Source: Streptomyces sp. NBC_00306 (lineage in GTDB: Bacteria; Actinomycetota; Actinomycetes; Streptomycetales; Streptomycetaceae). Taken from it: DNA of 64,000 nucleotides. The position numbers and the translations under genes are program-made. Of the stretch, positions 9,109 to 21,589 are shown piece after piece. The stretch lies in NCBI RefSeq assembly GCF_036169555.1, contig NZ_CP108032.1:1736001-1800000 (forward strand), given 5' to 3'. The notes below the pieces were generated by a model. It was not told where the DNA came from. It was given only the letters and a program-made list of their open reading frames with translations, and ran no database searches. The first letter of the stretch is position 1, and each line of letters begins with the position of its first letter.

Positions 9109-9330
9109 ATGAGCATCGACTGGGCAGCTCTCGGCTCCGTCTTCGGCGTGAGCCTCGTCGCCACCGTGGCCCTGGTGGGTCTGTTCACCCTGGGCGTGGT
9201 GGGACTGAGCAAGCAGGAATCGGCGTCCGCGCAGGGAGGCTCGGCGGTCCTGGCACGCACCGGCGCCTATGTGTGCTTCGCGCTCTGCGCGGCAGCGGTG
9301 ACGTACGGGATCTACCTCATCGTCAGCTGA
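9109..9330 (+). CDS. Small two-helix membrane protein linked to the PiT gene
   Basis: A 73-residue protein with two hydrophobic helices (about residues 8-33, WAALGSVFGVSLVATVALVG onwards, and about 50-72, ending CAAAVTYGIYLIVS) joined by a short polar loop KQESASAQGG. No characterised family is recognised. It starts 13 bp after the phosphate transporter stop and ends just before a terminator, so it is the second gene of a two-gene unit. An accessory role for the transporter is a guess from position only. Confidence 0.8.
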   Translation: MSIDWAALGSVFGVSLVATVALVGLFTLGVVGLSKQESASAQGGSAVLARTGAYVCFALCAAAVTYGIYLIVS

Positions 9331-9357
9331 CGCCACAGCGTCAACACGCGCATCGAG

Positions 9358-9395
9358 AGCCGGGCCGGGCACCCTTTGGGGTGACCGGCCCGGCT
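9358..9395 (+). terminator. Terminator of the phosphate-transporter unit
   Basis: An 11-bp perfect stem (AGCCGGGCCGG at 9358-9368, CCGGCCCGGCT at 9385-9395) followed by TTT. It separates the PiT unit from the cobalamin riboswitch. Confidence 0.8.
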
Positions 9396-9420
9396 TTCGG
9401 GTGTGGGGCTCAGCACACTG

Positions 9421-9600
9421 TCCCGTCGCAGGTCAAAGGCAAGTTGACGCCGTTCGGGCGGCATGGTGGACTGCCGGGGCCATCTACGGCGGCAGCAGAG
9501 GAAGCCGGTGCAAATCCGGCGCGGTCCCGCCACTGTCACCGGGGAGCAGTCCCCGGAAGCCAGGAACTCTCACCGCCGTTCACGTCGAACCAGGGCGCGG
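9421..9600 (+). promoter_or_regulatory. Cobalamin (adenosylcobalamin) riboswitch
   Basis: The conserved B12-box core is intact: GAAGCCGGTGCAAATCCGGC at 9501-9520, then GCGGTCCCGCCACTGTCACC, then the GGGGAGCAGTCCCC hairpin and GAAGCCAGGAACTC at 9555-9568. The flanking helices (GGCATGGTGGACTGCC upstream, CAGGGCGCGGACACCCTG downstream) complete the aptamer; outer boundaries are approximate. It stands directly before a cobalamin biosynthesis operon. No U-tract terminator lies behind it, and the Shine-Dalgarno of the leader ORF follows within about 15 nt, so translational control is more likely than attenuation. Confidence 0.93.
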
Positions 9601-9625
9601 ACACCCTGAGTGAGGACATATCGCC

Positions 9626-9703
9626 ATGCCCGGCTGCGGTTCCGTTCCTGCTGTGAGTACGGCCCTGAGTTCACGGTTGCACCGAGGCGAGATCCCGGCC
9701 TGA
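9626..9703 (+). CDS. Possible 25-codon leader ORF between riboswitch and cobD
   Basis: ATG at 9626 opens a 25-residue frame (MPGCGSVPAVSTALSSRL, then HRGEIPA) ending with TGA at 9701-9703, four bases before the cobD ATG. A Shine-Dalgarno GAGGA lies nine bases upstream of it, directly after the riboswitch. By contrast cobD has no ribosome binding site at the right distance (only TGAACCC precedes its ATG). The simplest reading is that the riboswitch gates this leader ORF and that cobD is translated by re-initiation. No homology is claimed for the peptide. Confidence 0.5.
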   Translation: MPGCGSVPAVSTALSSRLHRGEIPA

Positions 9704-9707
9704 ACCC

Positions 9708-10673
9708 ATGCGTGCCGACCGAGTGTTCGTGTACGGCTCCATCGCCGGCCTGACCTGCGACCTGCTTCTCGGTGATCCCCGCCGGGGACATCCGGTCGCC
9801 GCGTTCGGGCGGGCCGCGGAGGCCGTCGAGCGTGTGTTGTGGCGTGACCACCGCGGCTGGGGTGCGCTGCACTCCCTGCTGTGCGCCGGGGGTGCGGCCG
9901 CCGCCGCGGCCCTCGTCGCGCGCGGCGCGCGGGGCAGTTCCGCCGCGTCCGTCGCCCTGACCGCGGCCGCCACCTGGTCGGTCGTCGGGGGCACATCGCT
10001 GGGGCGCGAGGCCCGGGCCATCGGCGGGGCGCTCGCGGCCGGTGATGCGGAGCTCGCCCGGGAGCGGCTGCCGCATCTGTGCGGCCGCGATCCGCAGAGC
10101 CTGGACGAGCAGCAGATCGCGCGGGCCGTCGTCGAGTCCGTCGCCGAGAACACCTCCGACGCCGTGGTCGGCGCCCTGGTGTGGGGTGCCGTGGCGGGCG
10201 TGCCCGGTCTGGTGGGCTTCCGGGCGGTCAACACCCTGGACGCGATGGTCGGGCATCTCTCGCCCCGGTACCGGAAGTTCGGCTGGGCCTCGGCACGGCT
10301 GGACGATGTGGCCGGCTGGCCCGGGGCCCGGCTTACGGCCGGACTCGCGGCGCTCGCGGGCGCGGACGGCCGGGGGGCCGTCCGCGCCTGGCGCGCCGAC
10401 GCGGGCCGGCACCCCAGTCCCAACGCCGGGCCCGTGGAGGCCTCGTTCGCGGGGGCGCTCGGTGTCCGGCTCGGCGGAACGCTCTCGTACGGCGGGCGGG
10501 TCGAGCACCGGCCGGTCCTCAACGCCGAAGGGCGTGCCGTGGAGTTCGGCGACATCGAACGCGCCGTGCGGCTCTCCCGCCGCGTCGGCTTTCTGACGCT
10601 GGCGGTCTGCGCCGCGGGCCGCGTCACGGGTCACGCACTGCGCGCCCGGCGCGCACGAAGGAGGCGGGGATGA
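9708..10673 (+). CDS. cobD: Adenosylcobinamide-phosphate synthase CobD/CbiB
   Basis: A 321-residue integral membrane protein that attaches aminopropanol (or its phosphate) to adenosylcobyric acid to form cobinamide (phosphate). Family hallmarks: [19 protein letters not shown] at the N-terminus, [32 protein letters not shown] followed by [14 protein letters not shown], and [21 protein letters not shown] near the C-terminus. First structural gene of the operon; its stop overlaps the cobQ start (ATGA). Its start depends on coupling to the upstream leader ORF, since no ribosome binding site is visible. Confidence 0.95.
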   Translation: MRADRVFVYGSIAGLTCDLLLGDPRRGHPVAAFGRAAEAVERVLWRDHRGWGALHSLLCAGGAAAAAALVARGARGSSAASVALTAAATWSVVGGTSLGREARAIGGALAAGDAELARERLPHLCGRDPQSLDEQQIARAVVESVAENTSDAVVGALVWGAVAGVPGLVGFRAVNTLDAMVGHLSPRYRKFGWASARLDDVAGWPGARLTAGLAALAGADGRGAVRAWRADAGRHPSPNAGPVEASFAGALGVRLGGTLSYGGRVEHRPVLNAEGRAVEFGDIERAVRLSRRVGFLTLAVCAAGRVTGHALRARRARRRRG

Positions 10674-12183
10674 GCGGGCGCAAGGGCGGCGGGCTGCTGG
10701 TCGCGGGCACCACGTCCGACGCGGGCAAGAGCGTCGTCACGGCCGGGATCTGCCGGTGGCTCGCACGACAGGGCGTGAAGGTCGCCCCCTTCAAGGGGCA
10801 GAACATGTCCCTCAACTCGTTCGTGACCCGTGAGGGCGCCGAGATCGGCCGCGCGCAGGCCATGCAGGCGCAGGCCGCGCGGGTGGAGCCGAGCGCCCTG
10901 ATGAACCCGGTCCTGCTCAAGCCGGGCAGCGACCGCTCCAGCCAGGTCGTGCTGATGGGCAAGCCGGTCGGGGAGCTCAGTGCCCGCGGCTACCACGGCG
11001 GCCGGCAGGAGGCCCTCCTCGGCACCGTCGTGGAGTGCCTGGAGGAGCTGCGGGGCACGTATGAAGCCGTGATCTGCGAGGGGGCGGGCAGTCCGGCCGA
11101 GATCAATCTGCGGCGTACGGACATCGTGAACATGGGCATCGCGCGGGCCGCACGGCTTCCGGTGCTGGTGGTCGGGGACATCGACCGCGGCGGGGTGTTC
11201 GCCTCCTTCTTCGGTACGACGGCGCTGCTGAGCGCGGCCGACCAGGAGCTGATCGCGGGCTATCTGGTCAACAAGTTCCGCGGGGACGTGTCCCTGCTGG
11301 AGCCCGGTCTCGACATGCTGCACGGCCTCACCGGACGGCGGACGTACGGCGTTCTGCCCTACGCGCACGGGCTCGGCATCGACGAGGAGGACGGGCTGCG
11401 GGTTTCGATGCGCGGCACGGTGCGGGAGTCGGTGCTCGCCCCGCCCGTCGGCGAGGACGTGCTGCGGGTCGCGGTCTGCGCCGTGCCGCTGATGTCCAAC
11501 TTCACCGACGTCGACGCGCTGGCGGCCGAACCGGGCGTCGTCGTGCGGTTCGTGGACCGCGCGGAGGAACTCGTCGACGCCGACCTGGTGATCGTGCCGG
11601 GCACCCGGGGCACGGTCAGGGCGCTGGACTGGCTCAGACAACGGGGGCTCGCGGACGCCCTCGTACGGCGGGCCTCCGAGGGCCGGCCGGTGCTGGGCAT
11701 CTGCGGCGGCTTCCAGATGCTCGCCGAGCACATCGACGACGAGGTCGAGTCGCGTGCCGGAGCCGTCGACGGGCTCGGACTGCTGCCCGTCCGGGTGCGG
11801 TTCGCGGCCGAGAAGACCCTCGCCCGCCCCGTCGGCGAGGCACTGGGCGAGCCGGTCGAGGGCTACGAGATCCACCACGGCGTCGCCGACGTCCTCGGCG
11901 GCGACGCCTTCCTGGACGGCTGCCGCGTCGGCGCGGTCCGGGGCACCCACTGGCACGGCTCGCTGGAGAGCGACGGCTTCCGCCGTGCCTTCCTGCGCGA
12001 AGTGGCCCGGGAGGCGGGGCGCCGCTTCGTCCCCGCACCCGACACCTGCTTCGCCGCGCTGCGCGAGGAACAGCTCGACCGCCTCGGCGATCTGATCGAG
12101 GAACACACGGACACGGGTGCGCTGCTCCACCTCATCGAGTCGGGCGCACCGGCAGGACTTCCCTTCATCGCACCTGGAGCGCC

Positions 12184-12187
<4 letters not shown>
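10670..12187 (+). CDS. cobQ: Cobyric acid synthase (glutamine-hydrolysing) CobQ
   Basis: 505 residues. CobQ amidates the b, d, e and g side chains of adenosylcobyrinate a,c-diamide using ATP and glutamine. The N-terminal dethiobiotin-synthetase-like domain has [18 protein letters not shown] (P-loop-like) and [13 protein letters not shown]. The C-terminal class I glutaminase domain has the Cys in [12 protein letters not shown] and the His in [13 protein letters not shown] precedes the ATG at 10670. It overlaps cobD and cobN by four bases each. Confidence 0.95.
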
Positions 12188-15870
<3,683 letters not shown>

Positions 15871-15934
15871 ACGGCTGCGCCACCGCCCCTGACACCGCAC
15901 CTCCGTCGAGGCCGAAGATCACCGAGGAGCTTGT

Positions 15935-17974
15935 ATGAGTACCCCGTTCCCCTTCACCGCCGTGGTCGGGCAGGACGACCTGCGTCTGGCGCTGCTGCTC
16001 AACGCGGTGTCCCCGCAGGTCGGCGGCGTGCTGGTGCGGGGCGAGAAGGGCACCGCCAAGTCCACGGCGGTACGCGCCCTGTCCGCCCTGATGCCCGAGG
16101 TGGACGTCGTCTCCGGGTGCCGGTTCTCCTGCGATCCTGCGGCCCCCGACCCGGCGTGCCCGGACGGGCCGCACGAGGCGGGCGGCGCCGGATCCCGGCC
16201 GGCCAGGATGGTCGAACTGCCCGTCGGGGCGTCCGAGGACCGGCTCGTCGGCGCGCTCGACATCGAGCGGGCGCTTGCCGAGGGCGTGAAGGCCTTCGAG
16301 CCCGGCCTCCTCGCGGACGCGCATCGCGGCATTCTCTACGTCGACGAAGTCAACCTGCTGCACGACCACTTGGTCGATCTGCTGCTGGACGCGGCGGCGA
16401 TGGGTGCCTCGTACGTCGAGCGCGAGGGCGTCTCGGTGCGGCACGCCGCGCGCTTCCTGCTCGTCGGGACCATGAACCCCGAAGAGGGCGAGCTGCGGCC
16501 GCAGTTGCTGGACCGCTTCGGGCTCACCGTCGAGGTCGCCGCGTCGCGCGAGCCGGACCAGCGTGTCGAGGTGGTGCGTCGGCGCCTGGCGTACGACGAC
16601 GATCCGGCCGGCTTCGCGGCACGGTGGGCCGACGAGGAGACCTCGCTGCGCGCCCGGATCGTGGCCGCGCGGGCGCTCCTGCCCTCGGTCCGTCTCGGTG
16701 ACGCGGCGCTGCGGCAGATCGCGGCCACCTGCGCGGCGTTCGAGGTGGACGGTATGCGCGCCGACATCGTGATGGCCCGCACGGCGACCGCGCTGGCCGC
16801 CTGGGCCGGGCGCACCGACGTCCTGGCGGAGGACGTACGGCAGGCCGCTCTGCTGGCACTCCCCCACCGGCGGCGGCGCAATCCGTTCGACGCGCCCGGT
16901 CTCGACGAGGACAAACTCGACGACACGCTCCAGGAGTTCGGCGGCGACGACGACCGGAGCGAGGGCGAGCGGGGCGAGGACGACGACCCCGATCCCGACC
17001 CGGACGGAGGGGGCGGTGGCCGGCCTCCGCAGGACGGGCCGGACGACGCGCCGTCGCCGGGGGACGCATCGTCGGAGGACTCACCCGCGCGCGAGGAGCA
17101 GGCCGAGGAGGGCCGGCCCCGGTCGTCGGGCGGCGGCGAGCAGCAGCCGGTCCACGCCGGGGAGCCGTTCCGTACCAAGGCGTTGAGCGTGCCCGGGATC
17201 GGCGAGGGCGCGGCGGGCCGCAGGTCGCGCGCCCGGACCGAGCACGGCCGGACGACCGGCGCCCGGCGGCCCCGTGGCGCCCTCACCAAGCTGCATCTGG
17301 CGGCGACGGTGCAGGCCGCGGCCCCGCACCAGCGGGCACGCGGGCGCAGCGGTCGCGGTCTGGTGGTCCGCCGCGACGATCTGCGGCAGGCGACCCGGGA
17401 GGGACGCGAGGGCAACCTCGTCCTGTTCGTGGTCGACGCCTCGGGGTCGATGGCGGCGCGGCAGCGGATGACCGCGGTCAAGGGCGCGGTGCTGTCGCTG
17501 CTGCTGGACGCCTACCAGCGGCGGGACAAGGTCGGTCTGGTCACCTTCCGCGGCAAGGACGCGGAGGTGGCCCTGCCGCCGACCTCGTCGGTGGACGCGG
17601 CCGCAGCCCGGCTCGATCTGCTGCCGACGGGCGGCCGGACGCCGCTGGCGGCCGGACTGCTCAAGGCGCAGCACGTGCTGCGGGTGGAGCGGCTGCGCGA
17701 TCCCTCGCGCCGGCCGCTGCTGGTCGTGGTGACCGACGGCCGGGCCACGGGCGGGGTCGAGCCGGTGGCGCTCGCCTCGCGGGCCGCGCGGCTGCACGCG
17801 GCCGAGGGGACGGCGTCGATCGTCGTCGACTGCGAGTCGGGTCCCGTGCGGCTCGGGCTCGCACGCTCGCTCGCCGGGGACCTCGGCGGCACCGCCGTCA
17901 CGCTCGACGAGCTGCGGGCCGACGCCATCGCCGGGCTCGTGAAGGACGTCCAGACCGCCAGGAGGGCCGCGTAA
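15935..17974 (+). CDS. ChlI/ChlD-type chelatase ATPase with VWA domain (probable CobN partner)
   Basis: A 679-residue fusion. Residues about 1-330 are an AAA+ ATPase (BchI/ChlI type): Walker A VRGEKGTAKSTAVRAL, Walker B GILYVDEVNLL, sensor LLVGTMNPEEGELRPQLLDRFG. A very acidic Asp/Glu/Gly/Pro-rich linker follows (about 325-420). The C-terminal VWA domain carries the MIDAS motif DASGSMAAR near residue 506 and TDGRATGG. This combines the functions of BchI and BchD in one chain. Next to cobN it most likely replaces CobS/CobT in cobalt chelation. GAGGAG precedes the ATG at 15935; the 64-bp gap to cobN is the widest in this half of the operon. Confidence 0.9.
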   Translation: MSTPFPFTAVVGQDDLRLALLLNAVSPQVGGVLVRGEKGTAKSTAVRALSALMPEVDVVSGCRFSCDPAAPDPACPDGPHEAGGAGSRPARMVELPVGASEDRLVGALDIERALAEGVKAFEPGLLADAHRGILYVDEVNLLHDHLVDLLLDAAAMGASYVEREGVSVRHAARFLLVGTMNPEEGELRPQLLDRFGLTVEVAASREPDQRVEVVRRRLAYDDDPAGFAARWADEETSLRARIVAARALLPSVRLGDAALRQIAATCAAFEVDGMRADIVMARTATALAAWAGRTDVLAEDVRQAALLALPHRRRRNPFDAPGLDEDKLDDTLQEFGGDDDRSEGERGEDDDPDPDPDGGGGGRPPQDGPDDAPSPGDASSEDSPAREEQAEEGRPRSSGGGEQQPVHAGEPFRTKALSVPGIGEGAAGRRSRARTEHGRTTGARRPRGALTKLHLAATVQAAAPHQRARGRSGRGLVVRRDDLRQATREGREGNLVLFVVDASGSMAARQRMTAVKGAVLSLLLDAYQRRDKVGLVTFRGKDAEVALPPTSSVDAAAARLDLLPTGGRTPLAAGLLKAQHVLRVERLRDPSRRPLLVVVTDGRATGGVEPVALASRAARLHAAEGTASIVVDCESGPVRLGLARSLAGDLGGTAVTLDELRADAIAGLVKDVQTARRAA

Positions 17975-18573
17975 TGCCGCAGGGACAGCCGTCCGTCGTA
18001 CCGGACGACGGGCTCACCACCCGCCAGCGCCGCAACCGTCCCCTCGTCGTCGTCCACACGGGCATCGGCAAGGGCAAGTCGACGGCCGCGTTCGGGCTCG
18101 CGCTGCGTGCCTGGAACCAGGGGTGGCCCATCGGGGTGTTCCAGTTCGTCAAGTCGGCGAAGTGGAAGGTCGGCGAGGAGAACGCGCTGAAGGTGCTGGG
18201 GGCGTCCGGCGAGGGCGGCAGCGTGGACTGGCACAAGATGGGCGAGGGCTGGTCGTGGGTGCAGCGCGACAAACAGCTCAACAACGAGGAGGCGGCGCGC
18301 GAGGGCTGGGAGCAGGTCAAGCGCGACCTGGCGGCCGAGACGTACCGGCTGTACGTCCTCGACGAGTTCGCCTACCCGATGCACTGGGGCTGGGTGGACA
18401 CCGACGAGGTGATCTCGGTGCTGCGGGACCGACCCGGTGGTCAGCATGTGGTGATCACCGGTCGCAACGCCCCCGCGGAACTGGTGGACTTCGCCGACCT
18501 GGTGACCGACATGTCGAAGGTGAAGCACCCGATGGACGCCGGCCAGAAGGGGCAGCGGGGCATCGAGTGGTAG
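17974..18573 (+). CDS. cobO: Cob(I)yrinic acid a,c-diamide adenosyltransferase (CobO/BtuR/CobA type)
   Basis: 199 residues. It transfers the adenosyl group of ATP to Co(I) of cobyrinate a,c-diamide. The P-loop VVHTGIGKGKSTAAFGLALR is at about residues 26-44, followed by FVKSAKWKVGEENAL and the LYVLDEFAYPMHWGWVD segment (Walker B-like) and VVITGRNAPAELVD. These are standard for the BtuR family, also called CobA in enterobacteria. TAATG overlap with the chelatase gene. Confidence 0.95.
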   Translation: MPQGQPSVVPDDGLTTRQRRNRPLVVVHTGIGKGKSTAAFGLALRAWNQGWPIGVFQFVKSAKWKVGEENALKVLGASGEGGSVDWHKMGEGWSWVQRDKQLNNEEAAREGWEQVKRDLAAETYRLYVLDEFAYPMHWGWVDTDEVISVLRDRPGGQHVVITGRNAPAELVDFADLVTDMSKVKHPMDAGQKGQRGIEW

Positions 18574-20018
18574 CACGTCTCGTCGTCGCGGCCCCCTCGT
18601 CGGGCAGCGGCAAGACCACCGTCGCGACGGGCCTGATGGCGGCCCTCGCGGCGACGGGCCTCACGGTGTCCGGACACAAGGTGGGCCCCGACTACATCGA
18701 CCCGGGCTATCACGCGCTCGCGACGGGCCGCCCGGGCCGCAATCTGGATGCCTATCTGTGCGGGCCGGAGCTGATGGCACCGCTGTTCGCGCACGGCGCG
18801 GCAGGGGCGGACGTCGCCGTCGTCGAGGGTGTGATGGGCCTGTACGACGGAGCCGCCGGCGCCGGCGAACTGGCGTCGACCGCGCAGATCGCCAAGCTGC
18901 TGCGGGCGCCGGTGGTGCTCGTGGTCGACGCCTCCTCGCAGTCGCGGTCGGTGGCCGCGCTGGTGCACGGGTTCGTGAGCTGGGACCCGGAGGTGCGGAT
19001 CGGGGGCGTGATCCTCAACAAGGTCGGCTCGGACCGGCACGAGGCGCTGCTGCGGGAGGCCGTCGAGGAGGTCGGGGTGCCGGTGCTCGGCGTGCTGCGG
19101 CGGGCGGCTCCCGTGGAGACGCCGTCCCGGCATCTGGGGCTGGTGCCGGTGGCCGAACGGCGGGGGGACGCGGTCGCCGCGGTGGCCGCGATGGGTGAGC
19201 TGGTACGGCGCGGCTGCGACCTGGCCGCGCTGCTCGCGCTGGCACGCGGTGCGTCGGACCTCGGGGGTGAGCCGTGGACCGCGTCCGGCCTCCGGCCGTC
19301 TCCTCCATCGCCGGACGGGCTGGATGCACCGGGCCCGCGGACGATCGAGGCGCGGGGGTCCGGGAGCGGAGCCCACGGCGAAGGAAAGGGGCGGGACGGG
19401 GAACAGCCCCGGCGCAGGCGACCCGTCGTCGCCGTCGCGGGCGGCCCGGCCTTCACCTTCTCGTACACCGAGCACGCCGAACTCCTCACCGCCGCCGGCG
19501 CCGACGTCGTCGTCTTCGACCCGCTGCGGGACACACGGCTCCCCGACGGGACCGACGGGCTCGTCATCGGCGGCGGGTTCCCCGAGGTGTACGCGCCCGA
19601 GCTCAGCGCCAACGAGCCGCTGCGTCAGGCCGTCGGCGAACTGGCCCGCTCCGGTGCTCCCGTCGCCGCCGAATGCGCGGGGCTGCTGTATCTCGCGCGC
19701 TCCCTCGACGGGCAGAAGATGTGCGGTGTCCTGGACGCGGAAGCGCGGATGGGCGCGGCGCTGACCCTCGGATACCGCGACGCCGTCGCCGTGAGCGACA
19801 GCGCTCTGGCCGTCGCCGGGACACGGCTGCGCGGGCACGAGTTCCACCGCACCGTCGTCGAACCGGGCGCCGGGCCCGTCGCCGCCTGGGGGATGCACCG
19901 GCCGGAGCGGCGGCTCGAAGGATTCGTCCAGCAGGGCGTGCACGCGAGCTATCTGCACACGCACTGGGCCGCCGAGCCCGGGATCGCCCGTCGATTTGTC
20001 GAGAGGTGTACACGATGA
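18567..20018 (+). CDS. cobB: Cobyrinate a,c-diamide synthase CobB (with an unusual inserted linker)
   Basis: 483 residues. It amidates the a and c side chains of (hydrogeno)cobyrinate with glutamine and ATP. The N-terminal domain has the P-loop APSSGSGKTTVATGLM, GHKVGPDYIDPGYH and VVEGVMGLYDGAAG. The C-terminal glutaminase domain has AVAGGPAFTFSYTEH, Cys in AAECAGLLYLARSL, and YLHTHWAAEPGIA at the end. Between them, residues about 235-285 form a Gly/Ser/Pro/Arg-rich linker whose DNA resembles a dispersed Streptomyces repeat (see 19283-19405). GTG at 18567 overlaps cobO by seven bases. Confidence 0.93.
   Translation: MVARLVVAAPSSGSGKTTVATGLMAALAATGLTVSGHKVGPDYIDPGYHALATGRPGRNLDAYLCGPELMAPLFAHGAAGADVAVVEGVMGLYDGAAGAGELASTAQIAKLLRAPVVLVVDASSQSRSVAALVHGFVSWDPEVRIGGVILNKVGSDRHEALLREAVEEVGVPVLGVLRRAAPVETPSRHLGLVPVAERRGDAVAAVAAMGELVRRGCDLAALLALARGASDLGGEPWTASGLRPSPPSPDGLDAPGPRTIEARGSGSGAHGEGKGRDGEQPRRRRPVVAVAGGPAFTFSYTEHAELLTAAGADVVVFDPLRDTRLPDGTDGLVIGGGFPEVYAPELSANEPLRQAVGELARSGAPVAAECAGLLYLARSLDGQKMCGVLDAEARMGAALTLGYRDAVAVSDSALAVAGTRLRGHEFHRTVVEPGAGPVAAWGMHRPERRLEGFVQQGVHASYLHTHWAAEPGIARRFVERCTR
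19283..19405 (+). repeat. Dispersed Streptomyces repeat-like sequence inside cobB
   Basis: About 120 bp combine GTCCGGC at 19283-19289 with inverted GCCGGAC at 19310-19316, then GGACGGGCTGGA, then GGGGTCCGGGAGCGGAGCCC, AAAGGGGCGGGACGGGGA. These phrases resemble the widespread non-coding Streptomyces repeat (CCGGACGGGCTGGAT ... GGGGTCCGGGGGCGGAGCCCC type) that normally lies between genes. Here the stretch is open in the cobB frame and encodes only a low-complexity linker. The likeness is from memory of that repeat, not from a search. Confidence 0.55.
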
Positions 20019-20743
20019 GCAGGCTGATCGGGGTCGGAGTCGGGCCCGGTGACCCGGAGTTGGTGACCGTCAAGGGCGTGCGCGTCCTGCGGGAGGCCGA
20101 TGTCGTCGTCGTGCCCGTCATGGAGACGGGCGAGCGGGGACGGGCCGAGGCGACCGTGCTGCACTACGTCGACGCCGCCAAGGTCGTACGTATCGTCTTC
20201 GCGCTCAACGAGCGCACAGACCGGGCCCGGCGCGAGGCCGCGTGGGACGCGGCCGGCGCGCACGTCGCCGAACTGCTGCGGGACGGCGGCAGCGTGGCGT
20301 TCGCGACCATCGGTGACCCCAACGTGTACTCGACGTTCACCTATCTCGCGCACACCATCGGCGAACTCGTCCCCGGTACGGCCGTGGAGACCGTGCCCGG
20401 CATCACCGCGATGCAGGATCTGGCGGCCCGCAGCGGAGCGGTGCTGACCGAGGGCACGGAGCCGCTGACCCTGGTGCCGGTCACCGCGGGCGCCGCCGTG
20501 CTCAAGGACGCGCTGGACGGGCCGGGGACGGTCGTGGCGTACAAGTTCGGGCGGCTCGCCGCGGAGGTGGCGACCGCGCTGCGGGAGACGGGCCGGACCG
20601 AGGGAGCGGTGTGGGGGTCGGCGCTCGGGCTGCCGGAGGAGTCGATCCGGCAGGCGTCCGAGCTGACGGAGGGGCCGCTGCCGTATCTGTCGACGCTCAT
20701 CGCTCCCGCACCGCGGGACGGCGCCCGGGGCGGCAAGTTGTGA
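20015..20743 (+). CDS. cobI: Precorrin-2 C20-methyltransferase CobI
   Basis: 242 residues of the class III (tetrapyrrole) SAM methyltransferase fold. The N-terminal SAM loop is GVGVGPGDPELVTVKGVR; VAFATIGDPNVYSTFTYL and VETVPGITAMQDLAARSG match the C20-methyltransferase group, where the GDP-x-x-YST motif is typical of CobI/CbiL. The product is precorrin-3A (or cobalt-factor III with a metallated substrate). ATGA overlap with cobB. Last gene of the first cob block; the inverted ZIP gene follows, so a transcript reading on would oppose it. Confidence 0.95.
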   Translation: MSRLIGVGVGPGDPELVTVKGVRVLREADVVVVPVMETGERGRAEATVLHYVDAAKVVRIVFALNERTDRARREAAWDAAGAHVAELLRDGGSVAFATIGDPNVYSTFTYLAHTIGELVPGTAVETVPGITAMQDLAARSGAVLTEGTEPLTLVPVTAGAAVLKDALDGPGTVVAYKFGRLAAEVATALRETGRTEGAVWGSALGLPEESIRQASELTEGPLPYLSTLIAPAPRDGARGGKL

Positions 20744-20772
20744 CCCCGCATCCGACGCGTACGCGCACCTGT

Positions 20773-21498
20773 TCACTCGGCGATGCCGACCACCAGCCAG
20801 ATGAAGCCGACCCCCGCGGCCGTGCACAGCAGGGTCGACCTGGCCGGGTGGGTGTGGTGTGCCTCGGGGAGGATCTCGGCGGCGGCGAGGTAGAGCAGGG
20901 CGCCGCCGAAGAACCCGAGATAGCTGCCGAGAAGTTCCACCGGAAGGGTGAACAGCAGGGTCGACGCCGCGCCGACGACGGGCGCGAGCGCTCCGGCGAA
21001 GAGCATCGCCACCGCCTTGGCCCGGGTGTTCCCGTACAGGCTGGTGATCGTGTACGTGTTGAAGCCGTCCGCGAAGTCGTGGGCGATGACGGCGAGCGCC
21101 ACCGTGGTGCCCATCGCCCCACCGACCTGGAACGCCGCGCCGATCGCGACACCGTCGAGCAGACTGTGGCCCACCAGCGCCGCCGCGGCCGTCAGCCCCA
21201 CCTGCGGCACCTTCTCCCGCTCGTCCGCCCCGTGCGCCGCCTGCCGGCTCGCCAGCAGACGCTCCACCAGGTGGGCCGTGAGGAAGCCGCCGACGAACAG
21301 CAGCAGCGCCTGCGGTACGCCGAACACCTCGTGCCCCGCCGCCTCCAGGGCCTCCGGCAGCAGGTCAAGGCCGACCACGCCGAGCATCAGCCCTCCGGCG
21401 AGGCCCAGCACGAGGTGGCGGCGGTCGGTGACGCGTTGCGCCGTCCAGCCGCCGAACAGCGTCATCAGGAACGCGCCGAGCGCGACGAACACCGCCAT
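20773..21498 (-). CDS. ZIP family divalent metal transporter
   Basis: A 241-residue membrane protein of about eight helices, inverted inside the cob cluster. ZIP metal-site motifs are present: VGHSLLDGVAIGAAF (HSxxDG) and VIAHDFADGFNTY (HD-x-x-DG), with a second acidic/His set in AAEILPEAHHTHP. These line the zinc/iron transport path in ZIP proteins. Its location between cobI and cobM, facing a divergent cobM promoter region with a perfect palindrome, suggests joint control and possibly cobalt or zinc uptake for corrin synthesis. The metal specificity is not readable from the sequence. Confidence 0.9.
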   Translation of the reverse strand: MAVFVALGAFLMTLFGGWTAQRVTDRRHLVLGLAGGLMLGVVGLDLLPEALEAAGHEVFGVPQALLLFVGGFLTAHLVERLLASRQAAHGADEREKVPQVGLTAAAALVGHSLLDGVAIGAAFQVGGAMGTTVALAVIAHDFADGFNTYTITSLYGNTRAKAVAMLFAGALAPVVGAASTLLFTLPVELLGSYLGFFGGALLYLAAAEILPEAHHTHPARSTLLCTAAGVGFIWLVVGIAE

Positions 21499-21540
21499 GC
21501 GCCCTTGCTAGCGGATTGACCGCCTTCTTCGCACATCCCG

Positions 21541-21560
21541 GATTGCGATCCGTCGCAATC
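21541..21560. promoter_or_regulatory. Perfect palindromic operator candidate between ZIP gene and cobM
   Basis: GATTGCGA at 21541-21548 and TCGCAATC at 21553-21560 form a perfect 8+8 inverted repeat with a 4-bp spacer in the 91-bp divergent region. The size and symmetry fit a dimeric metal- or effector-sensing repressor. It does not match the A/T-rich Zur-box pattern I know from Streptomyces. Two ATTGACC-type words flank it (GATTGACCG at 21513-21521 and GATTGACCC at 21565-21573). Confidence 0.5.
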
Positions 21561-21589
21561 ACCCGATTGACCCGAGAGGACCCCCGCTC

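Noticed and set aside
21541..21560. Zur box upstream of the ZIP gene.
   Set aside because: The palindrome is perfect but does not fit the A/T-rich TGAAAATNATTTTCA-like pattern of Zur sites that I know; kept only as an operator of unknown regulator.
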